DNA of 64,000 nucleotides, taken from the NCBI RefSeq assembly GCF_023218175.1, contig NZ_JALPTH010000011.1:1-64000 (forward strand). The letters run 5' to 3'. Position numbers and translations under genes: made by a program. The DNA is from Streptomyces lichenis. GTDB lineage: Bacteria > Actinomycetota > Actinomycetes > Streptomycetales > Streptomycetaceae. A model generated the notes under the pieces. It worked only from the letters and a program-made list of their open reading frames with translations. It had not been told where the DNA came from and did not search any database. The first letter of the stretch is position 1. Every line of letters starts with the position of its first letter. Shown here in pieces: positions 34,435 to 47,336 of the stretch.

Positions 34435-35142
34435 ATGAACACCTCCGTAGCCGCGACCGCACGGCTCCTCGGCGCCGGACTGCGCGCGCTCCTCGTCCTC
34501 ACGGTGATCTGCGGCGTGCTCTACCCGCTGGCCCTCACCGGCGCCGCCCAGACCCTCTTCCCCGGCAAGGCCGACGGCTCCGAGATCACGGACCAAGGCG
34601 GCCGGACCGTCGGCTCCTCCCTCATCGGGCAGACCTACACCCTCCCCGGCGGCGACCCGGAGGAGGCGGCCAGGCCCGACCCGCGCTGGTTCCAGCCGCG
34701 CCCCTCCGACGGGCTCGGCGCCAACAGCGTGAATACGCAGTACACGCTGCTCCTGTCCGGTGCCACCAACCGCTCCGCCGACAACGGCGCGGTCGACGGC
34801 GCCTGCCCGAAGGACGCCGAGGAGGGCACCCTCTGCGCCCAGGTCACCGCCGCACAGCGGGCCGTCGTCGCCGACAACTCCACCGCCTCCTACACGGTCG
34901 CGCCCCGGGACGTACCGGCCGACGCGGTCACCTCCTCCGGCTCCGGCCTGGACCCGCACATCTCGCCCGCCTACGCCGAACTCCAGGTCCACCGGGTCGC
35001 CGAGCGGAACAAGCTCGGCGTCGAGCGGGTCGAGCAGCTGGTACGGGAGCACACCGAGGGCCGCACGCTCGGCTTCATCGGCGAGCCCCGGGTCAACGTC
35101 CTGGAGCTCAACACCGCGCTGAAGTCGCTCATCCGGAGCTGA
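34435..35142 (+). CDS. kdpC: KdpC, accessory subunit of K+-ATPase
   Basis: 235-residue subunit with one N-terminal membrane helix (LGAGLRALLVLTVICGVLYPLAL) and an external domain. It keeps the family motifs GSSLIGQ, RWFQPRPS, SSGSGLDPHISPAYAELQ and LGFIGEPRVNVLELN. It is about 40 residues longer than E. coli KdpC, with the extra sequence in a cysteine-containing loop (DGACPKDAEEGTLCAQVTAAQ) that could form an extracytoplasmic disulfide. It aids complex assembly and ATP binding to KdpB. Confidence 0.95.
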   Translation: MNTSVAATARLLGAGLRALLVLTVICGVLYPLALTGAAQTLFPGKADGSEITDQGGRTVGSSLIGQTYTLPGGDPEEAARPDPRWFQPRPSDGLGANSVNTQYTLLLSGATNRSADNGAVDGACPKDAEEGTLCAQVTAAQRAVVADNSTASYTVAPRDVPADAVTSSGSGLDPHISPAYAELQVHRVAERNKLGVERVEQLVREHTEGRTLGFIGEPRVNVLELNTALKSLIRS

Positions 35143-35185
35143 TGGCACGCCCGACGTCCCGGCGACGAACAAAGGAGACCTGCCC

Positions 35186-35869
35186 ATGCCCCGGGTGCTC
35201 GTGGTGGAGGACGATCCCCAGCTCGTCCGCGCACTGAGGATCAACCTCCAGGCACGCCGCTTCGAGGTGGAGGAGGCACCGGACGGCGGCACCGCCCTGC
35301 GGCTCGCCGCCGCCCGCACACCCGATGTGGTCCTGCTGGACCTGGGACTGCCGGACATCGACGGCATCGACGTCCTGAAGGAGATCCGCGGCGGAAACCG
35401 CATGCCCATCCTGGTCCTCTCGGCCCGGCACACCTCGGAGGAGAAGGTCCGCGCCCTGGACGCCGGCGCGGACGACTACGTCACCAAGCCCTTCAGCATG
35501 GACGAGCTGCTGGCGCGGCTCCGCGCGGCCGTACGGCGCCAGGAGGCACCCGCCCAGGGCACCGTGCCCGCCACCGTGCGGACCGCGGACTTCACCATCG
35601 ACCTGACCGCCAGGAAGGTGGCCCGCGCCGGGAGGCCCGTACGCCTCACCCCCACCGAATGGCACCTGCTGGAGATACTCGTCACCCACCCGGGCCACCT
35701 CGTCTCCCAGCGGAAGCTGCTGCTGGAGGTCTGGGGCCCCGCCTACCGGAACAACGCCAACTACCTGCGGGTCTACATGGCCCAGCTGCGGCGCAAACTG
35801 GAGTCGGACCCCTCCCACCCCCGCTACCTCATCACCGCGCCGGGCATGGGCTACCGCTTCGAACCCTGA
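35186..35869 (+). CDS. kdpE: KdpE, OmpR-family response regulator
   Basis: 227-residue response regulator. The receiver domain (1-120) has acidic EDD at 8-10, the phospho-acceptor Asp in DVVLLDLGLPDIDG near residue 52, and Lys in VTKPFSMDELL. The C-terminal winged helix (about 130-227; RLTPTEWHLLEILVTHPGHLVS, NANYLRVYMAQLRRKLE, YLITAPGMGYRFEP) binds direct repeats. ATG 35186 follows AAAGGAGACC. Here kdpE precedes kdpD, the reverse of E. coli. Its predicted target is the CGTCAA repeat array at 30315-30401. Confidence 0.94.
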   Translation: MPRVLVVEDDPQLVRALRINLQARRFEVEEAPDGGTALRLAAARTPDVVLLDLGLPDIDGIDVLKEIRGGNRMPILVLSARHTSEEKVRALDAGADDYVTKPFSMDELLARLRAAVRRQEAPAQGTVPATVRTADFTIDLTARKVARAGRPVRLTPTEWHLLEILVTHPGHLVSQRKLLLEVWGPAYRNNANYLRVYMAQLRRKLESDPSHPRYLITAPGMGYRFEP

Positions 35870-35928
35870 ACCGCCCCGGCCGGGGCCCTTCGGAACCATC
35901 GCACCAGCACACACGAGAAGACGGCGGT

Positions 35929-38451
35929 ATGGGACGCGGCAAGCTTCGGATCCACCTCGGCGCGGCACCGGGCGTCGGCAAGACCTACGCCATGCTCTCC
36001 GAGGCGCACCGCCGGCTCGAACGGGGCACCGACTGCGTCGTCGGCTTCGTGGAGCACCATGGCCGGCCGCGCACCGAGGTGATGCTGCACGGCCTGGAGC
36101 TGGTCGGGCGGCGCGAGATCGCCTACCGGGACGGCGTCTTCACCGAGATGGACGTCGACGCGGTCCTCGCCCGGCGCCCCGCCGTCGCCCTGGTGGACGA
36201 ACTCGCCCACACCAACGTCCCCGGCTCGCGCAACGCCAAGCGCTGGCAGGATGTCGAGGAACTCCTCCGGGCCGGCATCGACGTCGTCTCCACCGTCAAC
36301 ATCCAGCACCTCGAATCCCTCGGGGACGTGGTCGAGACGATCACCGGCGTCCGCCAGCGCGAGACGGTCCCCGACGAGGTGGTGCGGCGCGCCGACCAGA
36401 TCGAACTGGTCGACATGGACCCGCAGGCGCTGCGCCGCCGCATGGCCCACGGCAACATCTACCAGCCCGACAAGGTCGACGCGGCCCTCTCCCACTACTT
36501 CCGCCCCGGCAACCTCACCGCCCTGCGCGAGCTGGCCCTGCTCTGGACCGCCGACCGGGTCGACGAATACCTCAACGAGTACCGCGGCGAGCACGGCATC
36601 CGCTCCACCTGGCAGGCCCGGGAGCGCATCGTCGTCGGCCTCACCGGCGGCCCGGAGGGGCGCACCCTCATCCGGCGCGCCGCGCGGCTGGCCGAGAAGG
36701 GCGCGGGCGGCGAGGTGCTGGCCGTGCACATCGCGGCCGGCGACGGACTGACCTCCGCCTCACCCGGCGAACTCGCCGCCCAGCGCACCCTGGTCGAGGA
36801 CCTGGGCGGCACCTTCCACCACGTCATCGGGGAGAAGGTCTCCGACGCGCTGCTGGAGTTCGCCCGCGGGGTCAACGCCACCCAGATCGTGCTCGGCGTC
36901 AGCCGCCGCAGATCCTGGCAGTACCTCTTCAGCCCCGGGGCGAGCGCCACCGTCGCCCGCGACTCCGGCCCGGACCTGGACATCCACATCGTCACCCACG
37001 ACGAGGCCGCCAAGGGCCGCCGGAGCCTGCCGGCCGTGGTGCGGGGAGCCCGGCTCGGCCGGGGCCGGGTCATCCGGGGCTGGCTGGCCGGCCTGCTCGG
37101 CCCGGCCCTGCTCACATGGCTGCTCCGGCAGGCGGTGCCGGAGCTCGGGCTCGCCAACGACATGCTGCTCTTCCTCACCTGCACGGTCGCGGCCGCCCTG
37201 CTGGGCGGCGTACTGCCCGCGCTGGCCTCGGCGGCCTTCGGCTCCCTGCTGCTGAACTACTACTTCACCCCGCCGCTCCACCGGTTCACCGTCTCCGACC
37301 CGAAGAACATCGTCGCCATCGCGATCTTCGCCGGGGTGGCCGTCTCCGTCGCCTCGGTGGTCGACCTCGCCGCCCGGCGCACCCACCAGGCCGCCCGGCT
37401 GCGGGCCGAGTCCGAGGTCCTCTCCCTGCTCACCGGCAGCATCCTGCGCGGCGAGGACACCGTGGACGCCCTGCTCTCCCGGCTCCGTGAGACCTTCACC
37501 ATGGACTCCGTCGCCCTGCTGGAACGCGCCGGCGAGACCGGCGCCTGGTCGACGGTGGCTTCCGTCGGCGCCACCCCGGCCGACCGGCCCGAGGACGCCG
37601 ACGTCGACCTGCCCATCGGCGACCACCTGGCCCTGGCGCTCTCCGGCCGGGTGCTGCCGGCCGAGGACCGCAGGGTCCTCACCGCCTTCGCCGCCCAGGC
37701 CGCCGTGGTCCTCGACCGCCAGCGCCTGCTGCACCAGGCGGGCCAGGCGCGCGAACTGGCCGAGGGCAACCGCATCCGCACCGCCCTGCTGGCCGCCGTC
37801 AGCCACGACCTGCGCACCCCGCTCGCCGGCATCAAGGCCTCGGTCACCTCGCTGCGCTCCGAGGACGTCGCCTGGTCCGACACCGACCGGGCCGAACTCC
37901 TCGAAGGCATCGAGGACGGCGCCGACCGGCTCGCCGCCCTGATCGGCAACCTGCTGGACATGTCCCGCCTCAGCACCGGCACCGTCGTCCCGCTCGTCCG
38001 GGAGACCGACCTGGACGAGGTCGTCCCCATGGCGCTCGGCGGCGTCCCCGAGGACTCCGTGGTCCTGGACATCCCCGAGTCCCTGCCGATGATCGCCGTC
38101 GACCGGGGCCTGCTGGAGCGGGCCGTGGCCAACATCGTGGAGAACGCCGTCAAGCACAGCCCCGACGGCCGGCCCGTCCACGTCTCGGCCAGCGCCCTGG
38201 CCCACCGGGTGGAACTGCGCGTCACCGACCGCGGTCCCGGCGTCCCCGACGAGGCCAAGGACCGGATCTTCGAACCCTTCCAGCGCCACGGCGACGCACC
38301 GCGCGGCGCCGGCGTCGGCCTGGGCCTCGCGGTGGCCCGCGGCTTCACCGAGGCCTTCGGCGGCACCCTGTCCGCGGAGGACACCCCCGGCGGCGGCCTC
38401 ACCATGGTCCTCACCCTGCCGGTGGCCGAGCCGCCGCCTCCGGCAGGGTGA
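35929..38451 (+). CDS. kdpD: KdpD, K+/turgor sensor histidine kinase
   Basis: 840-residue membrane sensor kinase. The order is a KdpD N-terminal domain with Walker A (GAAPGVGKTYAML) and DELAHTNVPGSRNAKRWQDVEELL, a USP-like domain (about 225-350), four closely spaced membrane helices (about 375-490), a GAF-like region, then the kinase core with phospho-His in AAVSHDLRTPLAGIKASV and ATPase boxes NIVENAVKHS, DRGPGVPD and GVGLGLAVARGF. ATG 35929 begins at the conserved GRGKLRIHLGAAPG motif. It is not overlapped with kdpE (59-bp gap). A strong terminator follows. Confidence 0.95.
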   Translation: MGRGKLRIHLGAAPGVGKTYAMLSEAHRRLERGTDCVVGFVEHHGRPRTEVMLHGLELVGRREIAYRDGVFTEMDVDAVLARRPAVALVDELAHTNVPGSRNAKRWQDVEELLRAGIDVVSTVNIQHLESLGDVVETITGVRQRETVPDEVVRRADQIELVDMDPQALRRRMAHGNIYQPDKVDAALSHYFRPGNLTALRELALLWTADRVDEYLNEYRGEHGIRSTWQARERIVVGLTGGPEGRTLIRRAARLAEKGAGGEVLAVHIAAGDGLTSASPGELAAQRTLVEDLGGTFHHVIGEKVSDALLEFARGVNATQIVLGVSRRRSWQYLFSPGASATVARDSGPDLDIHIVTHDEAAKGRRSLPAVVRGARLGRGRVIRGWLAGLLGPALLTWLLRQAVPELGLANDMLLFLTCTVAAALLGGVLPALASAAFGSLLLNYYFTPPLHRFTVSDPKNIVAIAIFAGVAVSVASVVDLAARRTHQAARLRAESEVLSLLTGSILRGEDTVDALLSRLRETFTMDSVALLERAGETGAWSTVASVGATPADRPEDADVDLPIGDHLALALSGRVLPAEDRRVLTAFAAQAAVVLDRQRLLHQAGQARELAEGNRIRTALLAAVSHDLRTPLAGIKASVTSLRSEDVAWSDTDRAELLEGIEDGADRLAALIGNLLDMSRLSTGTVVPLVRETDLDEVVPMALGGVPEDSVVLDIPESLPMIAVDRGLLERAVANIVENAVKHSPDGRPVHVSASALAHRVELRVTDRGPGVPDEAKDRIFEPFQRHGDAPRGAGVGLGLAVARGFTEAFGGTLSAEDTPGGGLTMVLTLPVAEPPPPAG

Positions 38452-38457
38452 GGAGCC

Positions 38458-38509
38458 GCCGCACCGGTGCCCCGTACGGAAGCGGACCCGTGCGGGGCAC
38501 CGGTGCGGC
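38458..38509. terminator. Terminator closing the kdp operon and xdh operon
   Basis: A 17-bp perfect stem (38458-38474 with 38493-38509, arms containing GCACCGGTGCCCCG) lies between the convergent kdpD and xdhC genes. Confidence 0.85.
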
Positions 38510-38520
38510 CCGGCGAGGAG

Positions 38521-39331
38521 TCAGTCCCCCTCGGTCTCGAAGGTGCGCAGCAGATCGGCGGCCACGCTCACCGCGATCGTCGCGGGTTCCTTGCCGGTGA
38601 TGTCGGCCAGCCCGATCGGGGTCTTGATCCGGTCGATGACGGCCTCGTCATGACCGCCCTCGGTGGCCAGGCGCCTGCGGAACCGCGCCCACTTGGCCGC
38701 CGACCCGATCAGCCCGACGGAGCCGAGGTGGTCGGTGCGCAGGGCGGCGTCGCAGAGCGCGGCGTCCTCGGCGTGGTCATGGGTCATGATCAGGACATGG
38801 GTGCCCCGCGGCACCGTCGACAGCACCTCCTCGGGCAGCAGCGGGGTGTGGTGGGTGTGCACCTGCGCCACCGCGTCCCCGAGGACGGCGAGCCGCCGCT
38901 CGGTGAGCATGTCGGCCCGGGAGTCGACCAGATGGAGGTCCAGGTCCTGGCGCGCCAGGATGCGCGCCAGCTCCAGGCCGACATGGCCGACGCCGAAGAT
39001 GGCCACCGCCCGTACCACCGGCAGCGGTTCGAGCAGCACCGCGACCGTGCCGCCGCAGCACTGCACACCGTGCTGGTTGGTCACCTTGTCGTTCAGGGCG
39101 AAGTCGATCAGCTCCGGCTCCGGTTTGGACACGGCGATCATCTCCCGGGCCCGGTCGATCGCGACCGCCTCGACATTGCCGCCGCCGATCGAGCCCCAGG
39201 TCTCGGTCCGCCCCACGACGAGCTTGGCACCGGCGTCCCGCGGGGCGTGGCCGCGCACGGTCGCGACGGTCACCAGCACACCGGGCTCCCGGCGTGCCCG
39301 CAACCGTGCGACCGCGGCCACCCAGGTCATG

Positions 39332-39339
<8 letters not shown>
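38521..39339 (-). CDS. xdhC: XdhC, molybdenum-cofactor insertion protein
   Basis: 272-residue XdhC/CoxI-family protein. It has the N-terminal motif VTVATVRGHAPRDAGAKLVV, GSIGGGNVEAVAIDRA, the cysteine pair in VQCCGGTVAVLLEP, and a Rossmann-like half (VAIFGVGHVGLELARILA, DSRADML, IMTHDHAEDAALCDAALR, GLIGSAAKWARFRRRL). In the family XdhC binds molybdenum cofactor and helps insert and sulfurate it in XdhB. Its start overlaps the end of xdhB by 8 bp, so it is the last gene of xdhABC. Confidence 0.94.
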
Positions 39340-43203
<3,864 letters not shown>

Positions 43204-43436
43204 GACGGGCCTCCGTTTCGGTGCGCGACGGGTCGATTCATCATGTTCGCCAATTTCGGGCAGCTTTCTGTGTTCCGGCGCACCCCCGGTGATCAGGAGG
43301 CGGCCGCGCCACGGCACGCGTCAGGCGTCAGCGATTGCCGAGGGATACCGAGAGAGGGTGACAGCAGGACCCGGAACGTGCCACGGACGGGAGGCGCGTC
43401 GAGACGGCGGCGAGCTCAGCAGCCGTGCCGGGAAGA

Positions 43437-43464
43437 GGTGACAGGGGTCCGGGGACCCGTCACC
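43437..43464 (-). terminator. Attenuator-like hairpin in the xdh leader
   Basis: On the minus strand GGTGAC-GGGTCC, a CC loop, GGACCC with a CT bulge and GTCACC form a stem of about 12 bp. It begins 9 bases after the leader ORF stop and lies about 230 bases before xdhA. The downstream sequence is only mildly T-rich. The rest of the leader (43204-43436) has no ORF I trust. Confidence 0.5.
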
Positions 43465-43473
43465 ACGGCGCGT

Positions 43474-43551
43474 TCAGGAGCCGTGGGCGATGCGACCCGG
43501 AATCCAGACCGTGCGATGAGCGAGGCGACTGAGATCGGAGCAGGTGTACAT
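43474..43551 (-). CDS. 25-residue leader peptide upstream of xdhABC
   Basis: A short ORF beginning MYTCSDLSRLAHRTV and ending RIAHGS, with ATG at 43551 preceded by GAAAGGAGGCGACCCGCGG, one of the strongest ribosome binding sites in the window. It lies about 40 bases downstream of the predicted xdh transcription start, in the same direction, and stops just before a GC-rich hairpin. I recognise no family, and it is not the common Cys-rich sulfur leader. A translated leader coupled to a terminator hairpin suggests attenuation of xdhABC. It may alternatively be a functional small protein. Confidence 0.55.
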   Translation of the reverse strand: MYTCSDLSRLAHRTVWIPGRIAHGS

Positions 43552-43596
43552 CCGCGGGTCGCCTCCTTTCGGTCATGACGGGTCGACGTCTCACGC

Positions 43597-43638
43597 AAAG
43601 TAGTGGCTGCGTCCGAGGTGGTCAAGGGGTCGACCACC
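43597..43638 (-). promoter_or_regulatory. xdh promoter with overlapping inverted repeat
   Basis: On the minus strand TTGACC (43620-43625), 17 bp and TACTTT (43597-43602) form a close match to a housekeeping promoter, giving a start near 43590. GGTGGTC and GACCACC (43617-43623, 43632-43638; 8-bp spacer) make an inverted repeat covering the -35, a natural repressor site. Confidence 0.65.
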
Positions 43639-43728
43639 GGCTGCTCCTCCCCGCCGAGGACCGCGACCGAACGGGGCCGTCTGCCGCTGAGGGCTCATCA
43701 CCGCCGCCGCGGCGGGTAGACGCCCCTC

Positions 43729-44022
43729 ATGGACGGTGTCTCCTGGTGGCTCATCGGCGCGGCCGTGCTGGCCGTCGCCACGGCGGTCGGTGCCCTCTGG
43801 CTGCTCATCCGGCTGCTCCGGGCGCGCCGGCTGCTGCTGAACGCCGGGGTGCCGCTGCGGGACAAGGCGCTGTTCTGGGCGGCCGTCGTCTACACCGTCT
43901 CCCCGGTGGACCTGGTGCCCGACCCGGTCTACCTGGACGACATGGGGGTGCTGCTGCTCGCCCTGCGCACCCTGCACTCCGCCGCCGCCCGCCGGCGGAC
44001 GCGGCTCGATCACTCCGCGTAA
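43729..44022 (+). CDS. DUF1232 (YkvA-like) membrane protein
   Basis: 97-residue protein. An N-terminal membrane helix (WWLIGAAVLAVATAVGALWLLI) is followed by a DUF1232 core (LRDKALFWAAVVYTVSPVDLVPDPVYLDDMGVLLLALRTL) with the family signature of two hairpin helices around SPVDLVPD. The basic C-terminus ends before a TAA stop. The function of DUF1232 is unknown; members are often near stress or membrane genes. It reads away from xdh and toward the catalase gene, 186 bp upstream of it. Confidence 0.85.
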   Translation: MDGVSWWLIGAAVLAVATAVGALWLLIRLLRARRLLLNAGVPLRDKALFWAAVVYTVSPVDLVPDPVYLDDMGVLLLALRTLHSAAARRRTRLDHSA

Positions 44023-44109
44023 GGAGTCGGTGGCGGACCGGGGCCGGACCGGCAGGCGGCCCTCCCGCCCGCCCGAAGGGGCATTTCCTGACAGTTCGGA
44101 TCGTTATTC

Positions 44110-44134
44110 GTTTGACGACGTCCAAAGAGGGTCA
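44110..44134 (+). promoter_or_regulatory. SigB-like promoter candidate for the small catalase
   Basis: GTTT (44110-44113), 15 bp, GGGTCA (44129-44134) resemble the Streptomyces SigB consensus less perfectly than the site before the large catalase gene. TTGACG overlaps it and could serve as a housekeeping -35. Confidence 0.35.
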
Positions 44135-44208
44135 CTGGTGCCTAGGGGCCTCGCCCGGGCCTCCACCGCATCACAGTGACAGGGCATGGGACAGCGGAGG
44201 AAACGGTT

Positions 44209-45732
44209 ATGACGGAAGACGTTCGCAAGCCGACAACCATGGATTCCGGTGCACCGGTGGAGAGCGACGAGCACTCGCTCACCGTCGGACCGGGCGGTCC
44301 GATCCTGCTCCAGGACGCCTACCTGATCGAGCAGATGGCGCAGTTCAACCGGGAGCGCATCCCCGAGCGCCAGCCGCACGCCAAGGGCAGCGGCGCCTTC
44401 GGTCACTTCGAGGTGACCAACGACGTCAGCGCGTACACCAAGGCCGCGCTGTTCCAGCCGGGCATCACCACCGACCTGGTGATCCGCTTCTCCACCGTCG
44501 CCGGGGAGCGCGGGAGCCCGGACACCTGGCGCGACCCGCGCGGCTTCGCGGTGAAGTTCTACACCAGCGAGGGCAACTACGACATGGTCGGCAACAACAC
44601 GCCGGTCTTCTTCGTGAAGGACCCGATGAAGTTCCAGCACTTCATCCGGTCCCAGAAGCGCCGCGCCGACAACAACCTGCGCGACCACGACATGCAGTGG
44701 GACTTCTGGACCCTCTCACCCGAGTCCGCCCACCAGGTGACCTGGCTGATGGGCGACCGCGGCATTCCGCGCACCTGGCGCCATATGAACGGCTACACCT
44801 CCCACACCTACATGTGGATCAACGCCTCCGGTGAGCGGTTCTGGGTGAAGTACCACTTCAAGACCGACCAGGGCATCGAGTTCTTCACCCAGCATGAGGC
44901 CGACCAGATGGCCGCGGCGGACACCGACTACCACACCCGGGACCTGTTCGAGCACATCCGCGACGGGGAGTACCCCAGCTGGACGCTGTATGTGCAGGTC
45001 ATGCCGTACGAGGAGGCTGCGGACTACCGGTTCAACCCGTTCGACCTGACCAAGGTCTGGCCGCACGGCGACTACCCGTTGATCGAGGTCGGCCGGATGA
45101 CCCTGGACCGCAACCCGACCGACAACCACGCCGAGATCGAGCAGGCCGCCTTCCAGCCGAACAACTTCGTGCCCGGCATCGGCCCCAGCCCCGACCGGAT
45201 GCTGCTGGCCCGCCTGTTCTCGTACGCCGACGCGCACCGCTACCGCATCGGCGGCAACTACCAGCAGCTCCCGGTCAACGCCCCCGTGGTGGAGGTGAAC
45301 ACCTACTCCAAGGACGGGGCGATGGCGTACCGGAAGACCACCGACCCGGTCTACGCGCCCAACTCCAAGGGCGGCCCCGCCGCCGACACCGAGCGCTACG
45401 GCTCCCCGCCCTCCTGGTACGCCGACGGCGAGATCACCCGGGCCGCCTACGTCTCGCACGCCGAGGACGACGACTGGGGCCAGGCGGGCACCATGGTCCG
45501 CGAGGTCCTGGACGACGAGGCGCGCGACCGGCTGGTGGACAACGTGGTGGGCCACCTGCTCAACGGCGTCACCGAGCCGGTCCTGGAGCGTGCCTTCACC
45601 TACTGGTCCAACATCGACCCCAAGATCGGCGAGCGGATCCGGCAGGGCGTACGCGACAAGGCCGACGAGAAGGACCCCAAGCGCGACGAGCAGGGCAACC
45701 CGGCGCGCAGCAGCATGCAGCACAAGGCCTGA
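44209..45732 (+). CDS. katA: Small-subunit heme catalase (KatA type)
   Basis: 507-residue monofunctional catalase of normal small-subunit length. The distal His is in [16 protein letters not shown], Asn in [10 protein letters not shown] and the proximal heme Tyr in [19 protein letters not shown]-binding-type regions and the C-terminal helices are complete. ATG 44209 follows AGCGGAGGAAACG; an upstream in-frame ATG-like start at 44176 is less well led. No CatR/FurA-type regulator gene is adjacent. Having two catalase classes in one window suggests different triggers, with this one possibly the peroxide-inducible or vegetative enzyme. Confidence 0.95.
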   Translation: MTEDVRKPTTMDSGAPVESDEHSLTVGPGGPILLQDAYLIEQMAQFNRERIPERQPHAKGSGAFGHFEVTNDVSAYTKAALFQPGITTDLVIRFSTVAGERGSPDTWRDPRGFAVKFYTSEGNYDMVGNNTPVFFVKDPMKFQHFIRSQKRRADNNLRDHDMQWDFWTLSPESAHQVTWLMGDRGIPRTWRHMNGYTSHTYMWINASGERFWVKYHFKTDQGIEFFTQHEADQMAAADTDYHTRDLFEHIRDGEYPSWTLYVQVMPYEEAADYRFNPFDLTKVWPHGDYPLIEVGRMTLDRNPTDNHAEIEQAAFQPNNFVPGIGPSPDRMLLARLFSYADAHRYRIGGNYQQLPVNAPVVEVNTYSKDGAMAYRKTTDPVYAPNSKGGPAADTERYGSPPSWYADGEITRAAYVSHAEDDDWGQAGTMVREVLDDEARDRLVDNVVGHLLNGVTEPVLERAFTYWSNIDPKIGERIRQGVRDKADEKDPKRDEQGNPARSSMQHKA

Positions 45733-45763
45733 CGCGGCCCCCGAGGACGCGCCAAGGACGCGC

Positions 45764-45808
45764 CGACGGGCTCCCGGCGGACGAACACGGTCCGCCGGGA
45801 GCCCGTCG
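45764..45808. terminator. Bidirectional terminator after katA-type gene
   Basis: A 19-bp perfect stem (45764-45782 with 45790-45808; arm CGACGGGCTCCCGGCGGAC) and a 7-base loop lie between the convergent catalase and SDR genes. Confidence 0.85.
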
Positions 45809-45821
45809 TCGTACGCGCCTC

Positions 45822-46757
45822 TCAGCCGGGCGGGCGCCGCCCGGGGCCGGGGCGGCCCGAGGCGAACGCGTCCCAGTCGGCCCGCCCGCCCGCCCCCAGC
45901 AGCCGCACATCGGCCCCCAGCTCGGCAGCGGACGTGCCACGCAGCTCGCGCCGCGCGATCCGGGTGACCAGCGCCGGGAACAGCGGGCGCAGCGGCTGGC
46001 ACCAGCGCAGCCAGGGCGGGGCGTGGATCCGGTGGGCGCGGTGCGCGATGCCGTCCGTGAGCCAGTCGGCCACCCGCGCGGGCGGGTGGACACGGCGGGC
46101 GAAGCCCGGCTGGTGGCGGCGGAGCGCGCGCAGCACCGGGTGGTCCTCGACGCCGGCGACCATGTCGGTGCCGGTCCAGTGGAGGTAGGCGATGCCGACG
46201 GTGACCCCGTCGGGCTCGACCTCGCCGCGCAGCGCCTGGGCGAAGGACTCCACCCCGGCCTTGGACGCGCAGTAGGCGCTCATCATGGGCGCGGAGCCGA
46301 AGGCGGCGGTGGAGGCGATCTGCAGGAAGTAGCCCCGGGTGCGGGTGAGCTGGGGGAGGAAGGCCCGGGCGGTGCTGGCGGACCCGCCGAGGTTCACGTC
46401 CACGACCCGCTGCCACAGGTCGGGGTCGGTCGCCGCGAAGGGCCCACCGGTGGCGATACCCGCGTTGGCCACCACGACCGAAGCCGGCCCGAGCCGCCGG
46501 GCCACCTCACCGGCCGCCCGGTCGAGCGCGGCACGGTCGGTGACATCCGCCTCGACGCAGAGGCCCGGTGCGGGCAGGGAGGCCGCCACCTGGCGCAGCG
46601 TCCCGTACTCAAGCCCGACCAGCGCGACCCGCATCCCCGCCGCCGACAGCCGCCGGGTGAGCGCCTCACCGACACCGCGAGCCGCCCCTGTCACCACCGC
46701 GACCCGCCCGTACAACGGCCCCCCGCGGATGCCCGCTCCCGTACTGCTGTCCCGCAC
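45822..46757 (-). CDS. Short-chain dehydrogenase/reductase
   Basis: 311-residue classical SDR. The cofactor loop is VTGAARGVGEAL near residue 20. NAG is present in VVVANAGIATGG, Ser in IASTAAFGS and catalytic Tyr/Lys in MMSAYCASKAGVESFAQAL. An Arg residue after beta-2 is not obvious, so NAD versus NADP is undecided. The C-terminal ~80 residues (ADWLTDGIAHRAHRIHAPPWLRW...) form an extension common in membrane-associated or lipid-active SDRs. GTG 46757 follows GGAAGGAGCC; the ATG nearby is out of frame. The substrate is unknown. Confidence 0.88.
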   Translation of the reverse strand: MRDSSTGAGIRGGPLYGRVAVVTGAARGVGEALTRRLSAAGMRVALVGLEYGTLRQVAASLPAPGLCVEADVTDRAALDRAAGEVARRLGPASVVVANAGIATGGPFAATDPDLWQRVVDVNLGGSASTARAFLPQLTRTRGYFLQIASTAAFGSAPMMSAYCASKAGVESFAQALRGEVEPDGVTVGIAYLHWTGTDMVAGVEDHPVLRALRRHQPGFARRVHPPARVADWLTDGIAHRAHRIHAPPWLRWCQPLRPLFPALVTRIARRELRGTSAAELGADVRLLGAGGRADWDAFASGRPGPGRRPPG

Positions 46758-46943
46758 GTCATGGCTCCTTCCGCGTCGGCTGCCGCCCAGGACATCGGAC
46801 CTGACGAGGCCGGTACCCCTCACGGCGATCACGCCCGAACGTCCCGGCGCCCCGACGCGCGGGTGCCCCGCCTCCGGCCCGCGGCGGCTGCCGCGGGGGA
46901 GGGCGGGGCACCCGGGCATGGCCCGCCGGTGCGGCCGAACGGC

Positions 46944-47180
46944 TCAGAAGCCCTCGACCACGAAGCCGCCGTCATGGTCGTACCCGACGGCCTCGGCGGT
47001 GGTCAGCCCGGCCGGTCCGCCGATGTTGGAGTACCTCCCCGCGAAGCCCTCGTTCGAGTAGCCGCCGGCGGCGGACCGGTCCGGGCCGTCGTGCCGCTCG
47101 CACGCGAGTGCGGACGAAGCCCCGGCGATCGACAGGCCCACCAGGGCGACCGTGGTGACGACAGCGCTGCGAACGCGCAT
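46944..47180 (-). CDS. Small secreted protein with a YSN repeat
   Basis: 78-residue exported protein. The signal peptide MRVRSAVVTTVALVGLSIAG is followed by a likely cleavage after ALA, leaving a mature peptide of about 52 residues that begins CERHDG. A short internal repeat (GYSNEGFAGRYSNIGG) and a Gly/Asp-rich end (YDHDGGFVVEGF) are visible. ATG 47180 follows AAGGAGG with ideal spacing. I do not recognise the family. It is too small for an enzyme, so surface, antimicrobial or signalling roles are possible. A Cys at the mature N-terminus lacks a proper lipobox. Confidence 0.72.
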   Translation of the reverse strand: MRVRSAVVTTVALVGLSIAGASSALACERHDGPDRSAAGGYSNEGFAGRYSNIGGPAGLTTAEAVGYDHDGGFVVEGF

Positions 47181-47336
47181 CTCTACCTCCTTGACAGATG
47201 CCAGTGAAACGTGCCTATCCATGCCCTCTCAGCACGCGACACGGCACCTCCCGCCCCGATATCCGTCGAATGGACGCGCCCCGGGTCCCCGTCGGCCGTC
47301 CGCCGGTCTGCTAGGAACACGGCCCGGCCGATGGTC

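Noticed and set aside
43243..43578. 111-codon plus-strand ORF in the xdh upstream region
   Set aside because: It has poor third-position bias, no ribosome binding site and no similarity. The strand evidence (promoter, leader, xdhA) points the other way.
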